Shown: piece after piece, positions 50,749 through 60,823 of the stretch
How the letters are laid out: each line of letters begins with the position of its first letter
Position numbering within the stretch: position 1 is the stretch's first letter
Source of the DNA: Erythrobacter sp.
Lineage (GTDB): Bacteria; Pseudomonadota; Alphaproteobacteria; Sphingomonadales; Sphingomonadaceae
Assembly: GCA_009993635.1 (NCBI GenBank)
Contig: JAACTC010000005.1
Span: 682,001 to 746,000 of the forward strand
DNA: 64,000 bases
Reading direction: 5' to 3'
Program-made: the position numbers and the translations under genes
The notes under the pieces: generated by a model
The model's input: only the letters and a program-made list of their open reading frames with translations
Database searches by the model: none
Told to the model about the DNA's origin: nothing

Positions 50749-53538
50749 TCAGAATTCCGCCGAGAGCGAGAGCGCGTAGGACTGGCCGATCTGGTAGCTG
50801 TTCACATCGACCCGCCCGGTTTCGTTCGCGACGAATTCGGCATTGTCGGTACCGGTCAGGTTGCGTGCTTCGAACTTCAGTTCGAGCGGTACGCCGCCGA
50901 GGTCCACGCCCTGGCGAACGACCAGGTCGAGCCGCGCACCCGGCCGCTCGATCACATCGGGCAGGCCACCTGCATTGATGCCGAGACGGCTGGTGATCCG
51001 CTCGCTGGCGTAGGAGAACAGCAGCGTCACCTGGCTCAGCCGGTCGGTGTCTTCCAGCCCGATCTGCAGGTTCACCAGATGATCGGACTGCCCGGTCAGC
51101 GGATCGCCATCGCGGAACAGGTCCGTTGCGGCGACCTGCGTCGGTGCGGCATTGGTTGTCGGGATCAGCGTGGTGTCGCCCGCTTCCACCTGCAATTCGG
51201 ACTGGGTGTAGGTGTAGTTGGCGATGAACAGCGCCCGCTTGGTTTCGAAGAAACCGCCCCAGTCGTACAGATCGTAATTGTACACCAGCTCCGCTTCCGC
51301 GCCGTAAAGCTGCGCCTTGGGCGCATTGGCGAAGCTGCTCGACTGCGTGTTGTCGGTGAACTGCGAGAAGGTTTCGATCGGGTTGTCGATCTGCTTGTAG
51401 AAACCTGCGAGCGACACCCGGCTACGCTGACCGAAGTAGTATTCGGCCCGCGCTTCGGCGTTGAACAGCTCGCTGTCCTGCAAAGCCGGGTTGCCCGAGA
51501 ACGAGCGCAGCGTTTCGGGGTCGGTGTAGGTTTGCAGCAGCAGCTCACGGAACTGCGGCCGGGCGATCGTCTTGGAAACGCTAGCCCGCAGCTGCAGCCC
51601 GCTATCGAACTGATAGGTCACCGTGCCCGCAGGCAGCCAGTAGTCGTTTTCGATGCTGGTAAAGGCATTCAGGTTCGGCTGGTTGGTGAAGATCTGCCGC
51701 GGAGTCACCGTCTGCGAACCATCTTCGTACCGCACGCCGACATCCACCGTCAGCCCGTTGAGCAGCGACAGGTTGCCCTTCAGATACCCCGCCAGGACTT
51801 CCAGCTGCGCATCGAAGGCGGGCGTATCCGCCGTCCGCTCGATCAGGTCCACCGGCGACGAAACGCCCGGCCCGGCGAAACCGGGGACGTTGGACGCCTC
51901 GATGATCGCCGGACCGATCAGATAGTCCGGACGGAACAGGGCAATGCCGTTGGGGAAGTTGCTCGGCGCGTCGAAGGCGAATTCCCGGCGTTCCGAATAA
52001 CGCTGGGTATCGGTGTAGGCCGCACCGGCGACGATCGAAAGCGAATCGGTTACCGGAACCGAAAGGTCCGCGCCGCCATAGTAGACCTTCTCCGTCAGGT
52101 CGGAGAAGGAGACATTCGCCTCCCCGCCGGGGAGGTTGTTGTCCAGCGGGTTGATGAACTGATCGCCGAACGCCTGGTTCGGATTGTTCGTCCGCACGTA
52201 GGTGAACCGATATTCGTAGGGGCTTTCGCGATCGGTCTGGGCGTAGCCCGCGCGCATATCGAGGCCGATATCGCCGAACTTGAACTCGCCCACGATCTGC
52301 GAGTCGATCAGCTGGCGCTCGTACCACGCGGTCTGCTGCGTGATTTCGTCGAAGCCTTCGTTGCCCGAACCGACCAGGATGGTGCCCTGGTTGAGCGAGG
52401 CCTGCTTCAGCACGTCGCGGATATAGAGGTTGGTCCAGCGGATCTTCTGGTCGCCATATTCCAGCCCCAAGCCGAGCAGCGAGTTGGCGAGCACGCGATT
52501 ATCGGTCACGAAACGGCGGAAATCATCCGCCGGGGTCACCTCCGCCTGGCGCACCGGCGTCTGGTTGGTGACGTCCCGGTTGTTGAGCGAATTGCTCAGG
52601 TTGGCGGTGAAGATCACGCCGAACAGCGCATCGCTGCCGACGTCGAAGCTGGTCCCCGCGGTGAGCCCGCCCGAGAAGTTCGGCCGCAGCTTCGAGGTCT
52701 TCTGCAGGACGATCAGGTTCGACTTGGCAAAGGTGCTGGCGACCGCCTGACGGTCGGCAAGGCTCAATTCCTCCAGCTCGGTCGATCCATCGAGGTAGCT
52801 GGCGAGCACGGGCGACGGATCGCGGCTGCCATTGTCGAAACCGAACCAGTCGGTTTTGCTGCCATAATACAGCAGGCCATTCTCGAACGTGGTTTCGGTG
52901 TTCCCGCTGGTCCCCAGGCTCAGCTTCAGGAAGCTCTCGTCGGGGATCGCCTGAGTGGTGAGGTTGATGACGCCGCCACCGAATTCACCGGGGAAGTTGG
53001 CCGAATAGCTCTTTTGCACCAGCGACGATGCGATGATGTCGGTCGGGAAAATGTCGAGCGGAACCACGCGGCTGAGCGGTTCAGGAGACGGTAGCGGCAG
53101 GCCGTTGAGCAGCGCGAGCGAATAGCGATCGCCCAGACCGCGCACGAAGACGCGGCCATTGCCGGTGTTGGACAGGCCGGTGACGCGGCTGAGCGCGCCG
53201 GCGATGTCGCCTTCGCCCGTCCGTGCGATGTCTTCGGTGCTGAGGACGGAGACGACCTGGCTGGAACTGCGCGTAACGTCGCGCGGGCCACGCCGACCGG
53301 TCACGGTGATCACGTTGCCGCCGGGGATCGACACATCGACGTCGTCTTGGACCTCGCCCGTTTCGGGCTGGCCGTTGTCTTGCGGATCGAGCGGCTCTTC
53401 GACCGGCGTATCCACTTCAGGCTGCGCTGCCGCATTACCGGAAGGGGCCGACCCCGTGTCTTGAGCGTATGCTACACCCGGGAAGGTGAGCGCGGTGGAG
53501 AGCAACAGCAATCCTGCCAACTGCTTGCCGGTGGACAT
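50749..53538 (-). CDS. TonB-dependent outer-membrane receptor paired with lipoprotein
   Basis: A 929-residue receptor: signal peptide (LLLLSTALTFPGVAYA), an acidic Pro/Glu-rich N-terminal stretch, plug domain (GGNVITVTGRR; RVTGLSNTGNGRVFVRGLGDRYSLALLNGLPLPSPEPLSRVVPLD) and a barrel ending YALSLSAEF. The LGDRY/PSPEPLSRVVPLD plug style marks a specific sphingomonad receptor subfamily. Start at ATG 53538, with GAGGGGG about 10 bases upstream. It follows the beta-helix lipoprotein gene by 125 bases on the same strand; ligand unknown. Confidence 0.93.
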   Translation of the reverse strand: MSTGKQLAGLLLLSTALTFPGVAYAQDTGSAPSGNAAAQPEVDTPVEEPLDPQDNGQPETGEVQDDVDVSIPGGNVITVTGRRGPRDVTRSSSQVVSVLSTEDIARTGEGDIAGALSRVTGLSNTGNGRVFVRGLGDRYSLALLNGLPLPSPEPLSRVVPLDIFPTDIIASSLVQKSYSANFPGEFGGGVINLTTQAIPDESFLKLSLGTSGNTETTFENGLLYYGSKTDWFGFDNGSRDPSPVLASYLDGSTELEELSLADRQAVASTFAKSNLIVLQKTSKLRPNFSGGLTAGTSFDVGSDALFGVIFTANLSNSLNNRDVTNQTPVRQAEVTPADDFRRFVTDNRVLANSLLGLGLEYGDQKIRWTNLYIRDVLKQASLNQGTILVGSGNEGFDEITQQTAWYERQLIDSQIVGEFKFGDIGLDMRAGYAQTDRESPYEYRFTYVRTNNPNQAFGDQFINPLDNNLPGGEANVSFSDLTEKVYYGGADLSVPVTDSLSIVAGAAYTDTQRYSERREFAFDAPSNFPNGIALFRPDYLIGPAIIEASNVPGFAGPGVSSPVDLIERTADTPAFDAQLEVLAGYLKGNLSLLNGLTVDVGVRYEDGSQTVTPRQIFTNQPNLNAFTSIENDYWLPAGTVTYQFDSGLQLRASVSKTIARPQFRELLLQTYTDPETLRSFSGNPALQDSELFNAEARAEYYFGQRSRVSLAGFYKQIDNPIETFSQFTDNTQSSSFANAPKAQLYGAEAELVYNYDLYDWGGFFETKRALFIANYTYTQSELQVEAGDTTLIPTTNAAPTQVAATDLFRDGDPLTGQSDHLVNLQIGLEDTDRLSQVTLLFSYASERITSRLGINAGGLPDVIERPGARLDLVVRQGVDLGGVPLELKFEARNLTGTDNAEFVANETGRVDVNSYQIGQSYALSLSAEF

Positions 53539-53663
53539 GGTATAAGACCCCCTCATGCTTAAGGTCCATGAAACTGGAAAGACCGGCGCGCGGGCCGGCG
53601 TGTGCTTGAACGGGACGAGAGGTGCCCGGCGTTTCCGCCCGGCACCTCCCTTTCGTTTCCCGA

Positions 53664-55238
53664 TCAGATGGTGGGCAGCGTGTCGCAGCTGCCGGTGTTG
53701 CTGGAGCCCAGCGTGACCGTGGCGGAGTTACAGGTCCAGCCTTCGGCCCAGTTGGAGGCTTCGCTGGTGATCGCACCGATGTAACCGCGTGCGCTGAAGA
53801 AGCTCGACGCGGCAAAGCTGAAGATCGGCGTATAACCGTTCTCGTTCGCTCCGTTGATGAACGGCGCGCCGGTGGAAACACCGGTCAGCCGCTGCAGCGT
53901 GTTGGTGAAGCTGGCATCATTGCCGGTACCGGCGTTGAAATTGGCTTCGACCTGCGCAGCAGTGCTGCCACCGCCACCGCGGAAATCGGTGGCGCAGTCG
54001 AGCGCGACCGAGTTGAACACGGTCGGTCCTGCTTCATCGTTAGCACCCGCCGCGCGGGTCGCCGAAACGCCCTGCACGTTGATGCAGCCGCCATTGGTGC
54101 CGGCCCGATCCCAGATCAGCGAGTTGAACAGCGAGAAGTCGCTCGAACCGCGGACGCGGATGCCGCGGTCGCCGGTTGCACTGTTCACCACGAAGGTCGC
54201 GTTGTTGACCTGCACGTTGGTGCGCGGCGTGGCTTCTTCGTTGCCGTCCGAATCCTGTTCGATGACAGTATCCGAAGCTGCAGGGCGCTGTACGACCAGC
54301 AGCTGGTCGAACTGCGCCTTCACGCCGGTATCGGTGTCGAGCGAGTCGTCTTCCGCACCGACCATGATCAGCCGGCGTGCGTTCACCACGCCGCCGAAGA
54401 ACTCGGCGCCATCGTCCGAGCTGTTGTAGGTCATGATGTTGGAGAACGACGTGCCCGAACCGACGCCGCCGGTGGTGAGCGACTGCAGCTCGTCACCGTT
54501 CGACAGCGCAAAGCCGGAGAAGCGGATCTGCACGAAGCTGAGCGAACCCGAGCTGTCTGCGGAGTTGGTGCCGCCGTACAGGATCTGGTTCGTCGCGCCT
54601 TCGACGCGGCGCTGGCAGGTACCGGCCGCTTCGCTACCCACGAAACAGTCGACCACCGGGGCGCGGCCCGAAAGGATGATGCCGCCCCACTGGCCCGAGC
54701 TGTCCGTGCCGGTGGTGCCTTCGACGTTCTGACGGCTGGTGAAGATGATCGGGCGGTCGGCCGTGCCGTTGGCGACCAGCTGGTTGCCGCGGTTGACGTT
54801 CAGGAAGTCGTTACCCGAAGCGAACACGATCACGCCCGGCTCGATGTCCAGCGTCACTTCCGTGTTGGTCGAAGCGAAGCCCTGGTCGGTGCCGATGTCG
54901 GTCTGGCCGTTCAGTTCGTAAAGAACGCCCGAAGTGCGCGGCAGCGTGCTCGAAACGGTGAACGATGCGGGCAGGCGGCAGCGAAGATAGGTGCCGGTCG
55001 GGCCGGTGATCGTGCCCAGGTTCAGCAGCTGCGTGGGGTTGGCAATCTGCGGACAATCCGAGGCCGGGGTTACCAGCGTGGAAGTCGGCGCCGGCGTGGG
55101 TGCCGGCGCGGGTGCCGGAGCCGGATTGTTGATGGTCACGTTGCCACCGGTGCCAGGCGAAGCAATTTCGTCTGCCCCGCAGCCGGCAAGTGCCAGTGCG
55201 CTGCAACCGATAACGAGCGAGCGATGAAGATTTTTCAC
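53664..55238 (-). CDS. Beta-helix outer-membrane-type lipoprotein paired with TonB receptor
   Basis: A 524-residue lipoprotein: lipobox LAGC with Cys20, then an Ala/Pro linker and a long right-handed parallel beta-helix-like region (VTLDIEPGVIVFASGNDFLNVNRGNQLVANGTADRPIIFTSRQ; GQWGGIILSGRAPVV; NGDELQSLTTGGVGSGTSFSNIMTYNSSDDGAEFFGG). The 'IEPGV..FA..LNVNRG..L.A.GTAD.PIIFTS' pattern matches secreted proteins that Bacteroidetes encode beside TonB receptors. GTG 55238 is chosen because GAGGGG precedes it; ATG 55256 contains that ribosome site. Probably captures ligand for the receptor downstream. Confidence 0.85.
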   Translation of the reverse strand: MKNLHRSLVIGCSALALAGCGADEIASPGTGGNVTINNPAPAPAPAPTPAPTSTLVTPASDCPQIANPTQLLNLGTITGPTGTYLRCRLPASFTVSSTLPRTSGVLYELNGQTDIGTDQGFASTNTEVTLDIEPGVIVFASGNDFLNVNRGNQLVANGTADRPIIFTSRQNVEGTTGTDSSGQWGGIILSGRAPVVDCFVGSEAAGTCQRRVEGATNQILYGGTNSADSSGSLSFVQIRFSGFALSNGDELQSLTTGGVGSGTSFSNIMTYNSSDDGAEFFGGVVNARRLIMVGAEDDSLDTDTGVKAQFDQLLVVQRPAASDTVIEQDSDGNEEATPRTNVQVNNATFVVNSATGDRGIRVRGSSDFSLFNSLIWDRAGTNGGCINVQGVSATRAAGANDEAGPTVFNSVALDCATDFRGGGGSTAAQVEANFNAGTGNDASFTNTLQRLTGVSTGAPFINGANENGYTPIFSFAASSFFSARGYIGAITSEASNWAEGWTCNSATVTLGSSNTGSCDTLPTI

Positions 55239-55320
55239 AGCGAACGGTCCCCTCATAAACCGAAGAATCGAAAATTACGGACGCGAATTGTGATCGCGTT
55301 CGGGGCGCTAGGGGTGCCGA

Positions 55321-55349
55321 GTGACAGTTTCGGGGAGCATTTGTGACGG
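55321..55349 (-). promoter_or_regulatory. Possible PhoB-type half-sites upstream of the lipoprotein gene
   Basis: On the minus strand CCGTCAC (55349-55343) and CTGTCAC (55327-55321) resemble Pho-box half-sites and are exactly 22 bases, two helical turns, apart. The 11-base position between them is a poor match, so the site is weak. It lies 80-110 bases upstream of the lipoprotein start. Confidence 0.25.
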
Positions 55350-55461
55350 TAAGGTTTCATCGACGCTTCCGCGCCGACTCCTGCGGATTTTAACGCCTTG
55401 AATTACCACGCTGCCGGTTCGCTGTGGCTTTCCGGTCTCGGAAAAGCGGCGTCGAGGACGT

Positions 55462-56805
55462 CTAGCCCTGCACGCGGGGCTGCCGAGTCGCGGCCTGCGC
55501 GATCTTGCCTAGCGGCCTGCGCGCACCCGCCTGATCCGCCGCTGCGCCCTCGTGCGGGATATCGAAGCGCGCGACATAGGCGGAAAAACGTCGGCGCACC
55601 TCGCTTTCGCTCAGCCCGAACTGTTCGAGGCTATATTTGTGCGGGTGCCGTTTAAGGTTACGCGCACGCTCCAGATAATGGCGCATTCCGGGAAGCGCAG
55701 GTTCGATGTCGAGATCGAGAAACGCGTACAGCCTTTCCATCGTGCCCTGCCAGTCGCGCTCCATCGCGTCATAGCCGATGTCGATCCTCCGTTCGGCGGG
55801 CACCATGGAGCGCGCCGCCAGCATCCGGTCGACCTGTAGCACGCTCTTGCCCATCCATTCCTTGCCGACCTCGTGGGGGGTGACATCGTCGGAATAGATC
55901 GCGGTCTGGTTCCATGCGAGCGATGCCGCGCTGCCGACGATTTTCTGCGGATCGCGATGGGTGAAGATGATCCTTGCGTCGGGGAAGACGTTCAGGAGCG
56001 CGGGCAGATCGAGCATGTGCTGCGGCGTCTTCAGGATCCACGGGCGGATTTCGCTCACCTGCTGCGACCAGCCGACCAGCCGCAGCAGGTCTGCCAGATG
56101 GCGATACGCAGGCGTCGCGTCGATCCGTTCGCACCAGCGGCCATAGGTCGGCACCCGCCACTGCGCCTCGTGCTTCATGCCGTACATCGAATTGACCAGC
56201 AGGCCGAGCTCTTCTTCCGGTTCGAACGGGCCGGTCGGGTGGATCGAAAGCGTGCGCGGGTTCGCCAGCCGGGCGACCTTCATCACGCGCGCGGCCAGTG
56301 TGGGCCGGAAATCGCGTTTCCGGCCTGCCAGCACGTCTTCGAAATCGGGGCGCGGCACGGGCGAAATGGTCTCGAAGCTGCGCATGTGGGAAAACCTGCG
56401 GTCGCTCGCCAGCAGGCGATGCAGCCGCGTGGTGCCGGACCGCATCGGCCCCACGATCACCACCGGGCGCTTGATCGAGCGGGCAAGGATTTCAGGCCGC
56501 CGCCTGAACCACTCGATCGCGGTCAGCCGGTCGCGCAGCACCTTGCCGAATTGCAGGCGCGCGGCGAATTCGCCTGCGGTGTTCAGCTGCGCCTCGTCGC
56601 GGATCGAATCGAGCAGGACGGAAAATGGCCCCTCGAACCAGGGGTCGCCGAAGTCGCTCAACCCGGTCTCGCGCGCCGCAGCATCCATCAGGGCGTCTTT
56701 TTCCAGCGTCGAAGGAGCAATAAAGCCCAGCCGCTGTCCCGCACCCAGCACGCCTTGCAGCAATCCGATAAAGGGTGTCCGCCTTGGTGCTGCGTCGGCC
56801 TGCAT
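55462..56805 (-). CDS. Sulfotransferase family protein
   Basis: A 447-residue PAPS-dependent sulfotransferase-like protein: the 5'-phosphosulfate loop [17 protein letters not shown] (residues about 117-132) and the 3'-phosphate site [14 protein letters not shown]. Helical insertions surround them. Start at ATG 56805; the longer frame to 56982 overlaps the divergent serS upstream region. Gene stands alone. Substrate unknown; sphingomonads carry several such proteins, possibly for lipid or glycan sulfation. Confidence 0.88.
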   Translation of the reverse strand: MQADAAPRRTPFIGLLQGVLGAGQRLGFIAPSTLEKDALMDAAARETGLSDFGDPWFEGPFSVLLDSIRDEAQLNTAGEFAARLQFGKVLRDRLTAIEWFRRRPEILARSIKRPVVIVGPMRSGTTRLHRLLASDRRFSHMRSFETISPVPRPDFEDVLAGRKRDFRPTLAARVMKVARLANPRTLSIHPTGPFEPEEELGLLVNSMYGMKHEAQWRVPTYGRWCERIDATPAYRHLADLLRLVGWSQQVSEIRPWILKTPQHMLDLPALLNVFPDARIIFTHRDPQKIVGSAASLAWNQTAIYSDDVTPHEVGKEWMGKSVLQVDRMLAARSMVPAERRIDIGYDAMERDWQGTMERLYAFLDLDIEPALPGMRHYLERARNLKRHPHKYSLEQFGLSESEVRRRFSAYVARFDIPHEGAAADQAGARRPLGKIAQAATRQPRVQG

Positions 56806-56951
56806 TCGATTCCCCCCTGTTACCCACCGGCTCGATTGTGCCGATAGCGACCAACGGGCGGAGACAGACTTTGTGCCTGCAGGCGGCCAATCGCGATGGC
56901 GGGCAAACTTGCCACTGGCCAAGCCAGCGCCGCCTCGTGCATAGGCGCCGC

Positions 56952-58235
56952 ATGCACGATATTGCCATGATCCGCCGCGCACCCGAGGCTTTCGACGCCG
57001 GGCTTATCCGCCGTGGCGCGGAGCCGGTTTCCGCCCATCTGATCGACCTCGATACCCGCCGCAGGGCGGTGCTGACAGAGCTTCAGGAAGCGCAGAACCG
57101 CCGCAATGCCGCCTCGAAGGCGATCGGCCAGGCGATGGGCAAGGGCGACACGGCAGAGGCCGACCGGCTGAAGGCCGAAGTGAGCGAGTTGAAAGCGACC
57201 ACCCTGCCCCAGCTGGAAGAGCAGGCGCGGGTCATCGGTGCAGAGCTGGACGATCTGCTGGCGGGCATTCCCAACATTCCGGCCGACGACGTGCCCGAGG
57301 GTGCAGGCGAAGACGAGAATGTCGAGCTGAGCAGCTGGGGCGACAAGCGGGCGTTCGATTTCGAACCGAAGGAACACGCGGATATCGGCCCGATGCTGGG
57401 CCTCGATTTCGAGATCGGCGCAGACATCGCCGGTGCGCGCTTCACCTTCCTGCGCGGCGGCATCGCCCGGCTGCACCGCGCGCTCGGCCAGTTCATGCTC
57501 GACCGGCAGGTGACCGAAAACGACTATATGGAATGCAACCCGCCGCTGCTGGTGCGTGACGATGCAATGTTCGGCACCGGGCAGCTGCCCAAGTTTTCCG
57601 AGGATCTGTTCCACACCACCGACGGGCGCTGGCTGATCCCTACTGCCGAAGTCAGCCTGACCAACGCGGTGCGCGGCAAGATCATCGAAGAACAGTTCCT
57701 GCCCCTGCGCATGACCGCGCTGACCCAGTGCTTCCGCTCCGAAGCGGGCGCGGCAGGCAAGGATACGCGTGGCTTCATCCGCCAGCACCAGTTCGAAAAG
57801 GTCGAACTGGTCAGCATCGTGCGCCCCGAAGACAGCGAAGCGGAGCATGAGCGGATGACGCAGTGCGCCGAAGGCGTGCTGCAGGCGCTCGGCCTGCCCT
57901 ACCGCAAGATGCTGCTGTGCACCGGCGACATGGGCTTCGGCGCGCGCAAGACTTTCGATCTGGAGGTCTGGTTGCCCGGACAGGGCGCCTATCGCGAGAT
58001 TTCCAGCTGCTCCAACGTCGGCGATTTCCAGGCACGGCGAATGAACGCACGGTACCGGCCCGAAAGCGGCGGCAAGAAGACCGAATTCGTCCACACGCTC
58101 AACGGATCGGGTCTGGCCGTGGGCCGCACGCTGGTTGCCGTGCTGGAAAATTACCAGAACGAAGACGGCAGCGTCGACGTGCCCGAGGCACTGCACCCCT
58201 ACATGGGCGGGATCACGCGGATCTCGCCGGAATGA
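56952..58235 (+). CDS. serS: Seryl-tRNA synthetase
   Basis: Charges tRNA-Ser. The 427-residue class II synthetase has the N-terminal coiled-coil arm ([22 protein letters not shown]...[10 protein letters not shown]), motif 2 [28 protein letters not shown] and motif 3 [19 protein letters not shown]. Start at ATG 56952 ([18 protein letters not shown]), the family start; the frame upstream is open but non-homologous. It precedes surE, with a repeat pair in the gap. Confidence 0.97.
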   Translation: MHDIAMIRRAPEAFDAGLIRRGAEPVSAHLIDLDTRRRAVLTELQEAQNRRNAASKAIGQAMGKGDTAEADRLKAEVSELKATTLPQLEEQARVIGAELDDLLAGIPNIPADDVPEGAGEDENVELSSWGDKRAFDFEPKEHADIGPMLGLDFEIGADIAGARFTFLRGGIARLHRALGQFMLDRQVTENDYMECNPPLLVRDDAMFGTGQLPKFSEDLFHTTDGRWLIPTAEVSLTNAVRGKIIEEQFLPLRMTALTQCFRSEAGAAGKDTRGFIRQHQFEKVELVSIVRPEDSEAEHERMTQCAEGVLQALGLPYRKMLLCTGDMGFGARKTFDLEVWLPGQGAYREISSCSNVGDFQARRMNARYRPESGGKKTEFVHTLNGSGLAVGRTLVAVLENYQNEDGSVDVPEALHPYMGGITRISPE

Positions 58236-58243
58236 GTGTCTTG

Positions 58244-58334
58244 GTCACCCTGATCTCGTTTCAGGGTCCAGCCCTCTCCGGCGCGGACGGTAGCGGTTGC
58301 TGCACGACTGATGCTGAAACGAGTTCGGCATGAC
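58244..58334. repeat. REPIN-like inverted repeat pair between serS and surE
   Basis: Arms 58244-58270 and 58309-58334 are inverted copies sharing the core CTCGTTTCAG (18 of 25 aligned bases identical). Each arm folds on its own (CCCTGA...TCAGGG; TGCTGAA...TTCGGCA), with the differences compensated within each arm. This family of GTCA(T)-start palindromes is common in sphingomonad intergenic DNA. It is unrelated in sequence to the repeat at 22113. Confidence 0.7.
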
Positions 58335-58355
58335 GACTTGGAAGATGGAAAAGCG

Positions 58356-59117
58356 ATGAAAATCCTGCTGACCAACGACGACGGCATTCACGCCCCCGGG
58401 CTCGAAGTGCTGAAAGAAATCGCACGGCATTTCTCCGACGATATCTGGATCTGCGCACCGGACGAGGAACAGTCCGGCATGGGCCACGCGCTCACCCTCA
58501 CCCGCCCGGTGCGTCTGCGCCAGCATGGCGAGCGGCGCTTTTCGGTGACCGGCACGCCTACCGATGCGGTGACGATGGGGCTGCGCAAGGTGATGCAGGG
58601 CGAACCCGACGTGATCCTGTCCGGTGTCAACCGGGGCGCCAACCTGGCCGACGACATCACCTATTCGGGCACCGTGTCTGCCGCGATCGAGGGCGCGCTG
58701 GCGGGCATCCGCTCCATCGCACTGAGCCAGGTGACCAATAGGGAAGGCGCGGCGACCGACGATACCTTCGAGGCCGCACGCGCATGGGGGCCGAAAGTGC
58801 TCGGCCCGCTGCTCGACACGCCATTGCCCAAACGCACGCTGGTCAACGTCAACTTCCCCGCGCTGCCGGGCGATGCGATCAAGGGCATCCGCGCGGTGCG
58901 CCAGGGCTTTCACGATTATTCGCGCGGCACTGTGGTGGAGGGCCGCGATCCGCGCGGCTTCAAGTATTACTGGTTCGGCCTGCAGGCGATGGAGCATACG
59001 CTGGACCACGGCACCGATCTGGAAGCGATCGACGATGGCTTCGTGTCGGTCACCCCCCTGCAGCTTGATCTCACCCACCATTCCTCGCTGGGCGAACTGG
59101 GCGAACGGTTCGGCTGA
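58356..59117 (+). CDS. surE: 5'/3'-nucleotidase SurE
   Basis: Metal-dependent nucleotidase (survival protein). The 253-residue protein begins MKILLTNDDGIHAPG with the metal-binding Asp pair, then APDEEQSGMGHALTL, GTPTDAV and the VNRGANLADDITYSGTVSAA motif. Start at ATG 58356. In many proteobacteria surE lies near pcm and nlpD, which are absent here; serS-surE is the alphaproteobacterial arrangement. Confidence 0.97.
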   Translation: MKILLTNDDGIHAPGLEVLKEIARHFSDDIWICAPDEEQSGMGHALTLTRPVRLRQHGERRFSVTGTPTDAVTMGLRKVMQGEPDVILSGVNRGANLADDITYSGTVSAAIEGALAGIRSIALSQVTNREGAATDDTFEAARAWGPKVLGPLLDTPLPKRTLVNVNFPALPGDAIKGIRAVRQGFHDYSRGTVVEGRDPRGFKYYWFGLQAMEHTLDHGTDLEAIDDGFVSVTPLQLDLTHHSSLGELGERFG

Positions 59118-59185
59118 CCACGCAGCATGTTGCCGCGCGCCTCCAGCACGGGTAACCCCGCATTCCCGATGAGCGAACACCAGCC

Positions 59186-60319
59186 TTGAGCCGACTTAAC
59201 AACCAGGCGAAACGACAGCAGGTCGAAAAGGTCGGCAGCGGGCCGAACGCGCGCGACAAGCGCGGCCCCCGCTTCCAGCCCTTGAAGCGTGCGGTGAAGG
59301 TACCCGTCTGGGGCGATCTTTCGATCCGGCTGGGCCTTGCACTGTTCCTGATCTTCGTCGTCGTGATGATTCACTGGTGGGACCGCGAAGGGCTGGTCGA
59401 CAATCTGGATGGCGAGGTCAGCTTCCTCGATGTCGTCTATTTCACGATGATCTCCATCACCACCACGGGGTTCGGCGATATTGCGCCGATCACCGACCGC
59501 GCCCGGCTGGTGGAAGCGGTGATCGTGACCCCGGTCCGCTTCATCATCCTCTTCATTTTCGTGGGCACCGCCTACAACTTCCTCATTCAGCGCAGCTGGG
59601 AGAAATTCCGCATGAACCGCATCCAGGAACAACTCGCCGACCATATCGTGGTGCTGGGCTACGGCGTCTCCGGGTCGGAATCGGTCGCCGAACTGATCGA
59701 ACGCGGGATCGAACCGCACTGCATCGTCGTGATCGACCCGAGCGAGGAGCGGCTGGCCGAGGCCGAGGCGCTGGGGTGCAACATCATGGCCGCCGATGCG
59801 ACGCGCGACGAAACGCTCAAGGCCGTGCGGATCGACCGGGCGCAAAGCGTGCTGGTGTCCGCCGGGCGCGACGACACCTCGATCCTGATCGTGCTCACCG
59901 TGCGGGCGCTGGCACCCAACGTTCCGATCAGCGTGGTTGTGCGCGCGAGCGATAATGAAAGCCTGGCGCGCCAGGCGGGGGCGAACAATGTCATCAACCC
60001 CGTCCACTTCACCGGCCTGCTGCTGGCGGGCAGCGTCAGAGGCGCGCATATCGCGGACTATCTGGCGGACCTCGCCTCGGTCGCGGGGCGGGTCCAGCTG
60101 GTCGAGCGCCCGGTTACGGCCGAGGAATGCGGCTGCAACATCTTCGATCTGAAGACCGGGGGGCGCGGCCTGCGTATCTATCGCGATGGCAAGGCGCTGG
60201 GCTTCTGGGAAGACGAGTGCAAGAACCTGCGCGAAGGCGATATCGTGGTCGAAATCGTGCCGACGACCGTCGGCGAAGAGCGCGGCGACGGGCACAACGG
60301 GCACGCTCGCCCGAGCTGA
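59186..60319 (+). CDS. Potassium channel protein with RCK/TrkA-N domain
   Basis: A 377-residue two-TM K+ channel: helix 1 (IRLGLALFLIFVVVMIHWW), pore loop with the selectivity filter TTTGFGD, helix 2 (VTPVRFIILFIFVGTAYNFL), then a cytoplasmic RCK domain with Rossmann motif HIVVLGYGVSGSESVAELIERG and a TrkA-C-like end. Start is TTG 59186, the only start before the conserved basic N-terminus (SRLNNQAKRQQVEK). Channel gating by a nucleotide or ion bound to the RCK domain is expected of the family. Confidence 0.9.
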   Translation: MSRLNNQAKRQQVEKVGSGPNARDKRGPRFQPLKRAVKVPVWGDLSIRLGLALFLIFVVVMIHWWDREGLVDNLDGEVSFLDVVYFTMISITTTGFGDIAPITDRARLVEAVIVTPVRFIILFIFVGTAYNFLIQRSWEKFRMNRIQEQLADHIVVLGYGVSGSESVAELIERGIEPHCIVVIDPSEERLAEAEALGCNIMAADATRDETLKAVRIDRAQSVLVSAGRDDTSILIVLTVRALAPNVPISVVVRASDNESLARQAGANNVINPVHFTGLLLAGSVRGAHIADYLADLASVAGRVQLVERPVTAEECGCNIFDLKTGGRGLRIYRDGKALGFWEDECKNLREGDIVVEIVPTTVGEERGDGHNGHARPS

Positions 60320-60344
60320 GCTAAGCCGAGCTGCCTGCGCCCGC

Positions 60345-60749
60345 TCAACGCATCAGCACGAACACCGCGCCCATCGCCGCCATCGCGGTGACGAAAAAGC
60401 CTGCATCGATCGCAAAGACCTTCCACGGTGCGTTGAGATAGAGGTAGCGGATGCCAACCGCGGGCACCATCAGCATCAGGCCGTACCCGACCGAAATCAT
60501 CATCATCGCCCGCACCGATGGAGTCGACATCGCGAACTGGTGCGCCAGCGTAAGCGAAATGAGCAGCGCAAAGGCGAAGGTCAGGCCGAAAACGAGCCAG
60601 ATGGGCCGCTCGCCGCTGAAATCGTCCTCCTCGCTGCGCCCGATCGCGCGTTTCCACACCTTGCCGAACAGGACTCCGTACCAGACCATGCCGACAGCAA
60701 AGAACGCGGCAGCCCCCAGGATGATTTTCAGCAGATCGATCTGACCCAT
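60345..60749 (-). CDS. DUF1761 domain-containing membrane protein
   Basis: A 134-residue protein with four membrane helices: [62 protein letters not shown] and [20 protein letters not shown]. The [14 protein letters not shown] opening is typical of DUF1761. Start at ATG 60749; ATG 60764 is an alternative. It is convergent with the channel gene and divergent from rimO. Function unknown. Confidence 0.85.
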   Translation of the reverse strand: MGQIDLLKIILGAAAFFAVGMVWYGVLFGKVWKRAIGRSEEDDFSGERPIWLVFGLTFAFALLISLTLAHQFAMSTPSVRAMMMISVGYGLMLMVPAVGIRYLYLNAPWKVFAIDAGFFVTAMAAMGAVFVLMR

Positions 60750-60823
60750 CTCGCGCCCTTCCAAATGTGATTGACACGCCGCCTAGCGCAAAGCGCGACT
60801 TGGGTGTAGAGGCGCGCGCAATC

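Noticed and set aside
51079..53094. 671-codon plus-strand frame
   Set aside because: Antisense to the TonB receptor; low-complexity composition and no recognisable motif.
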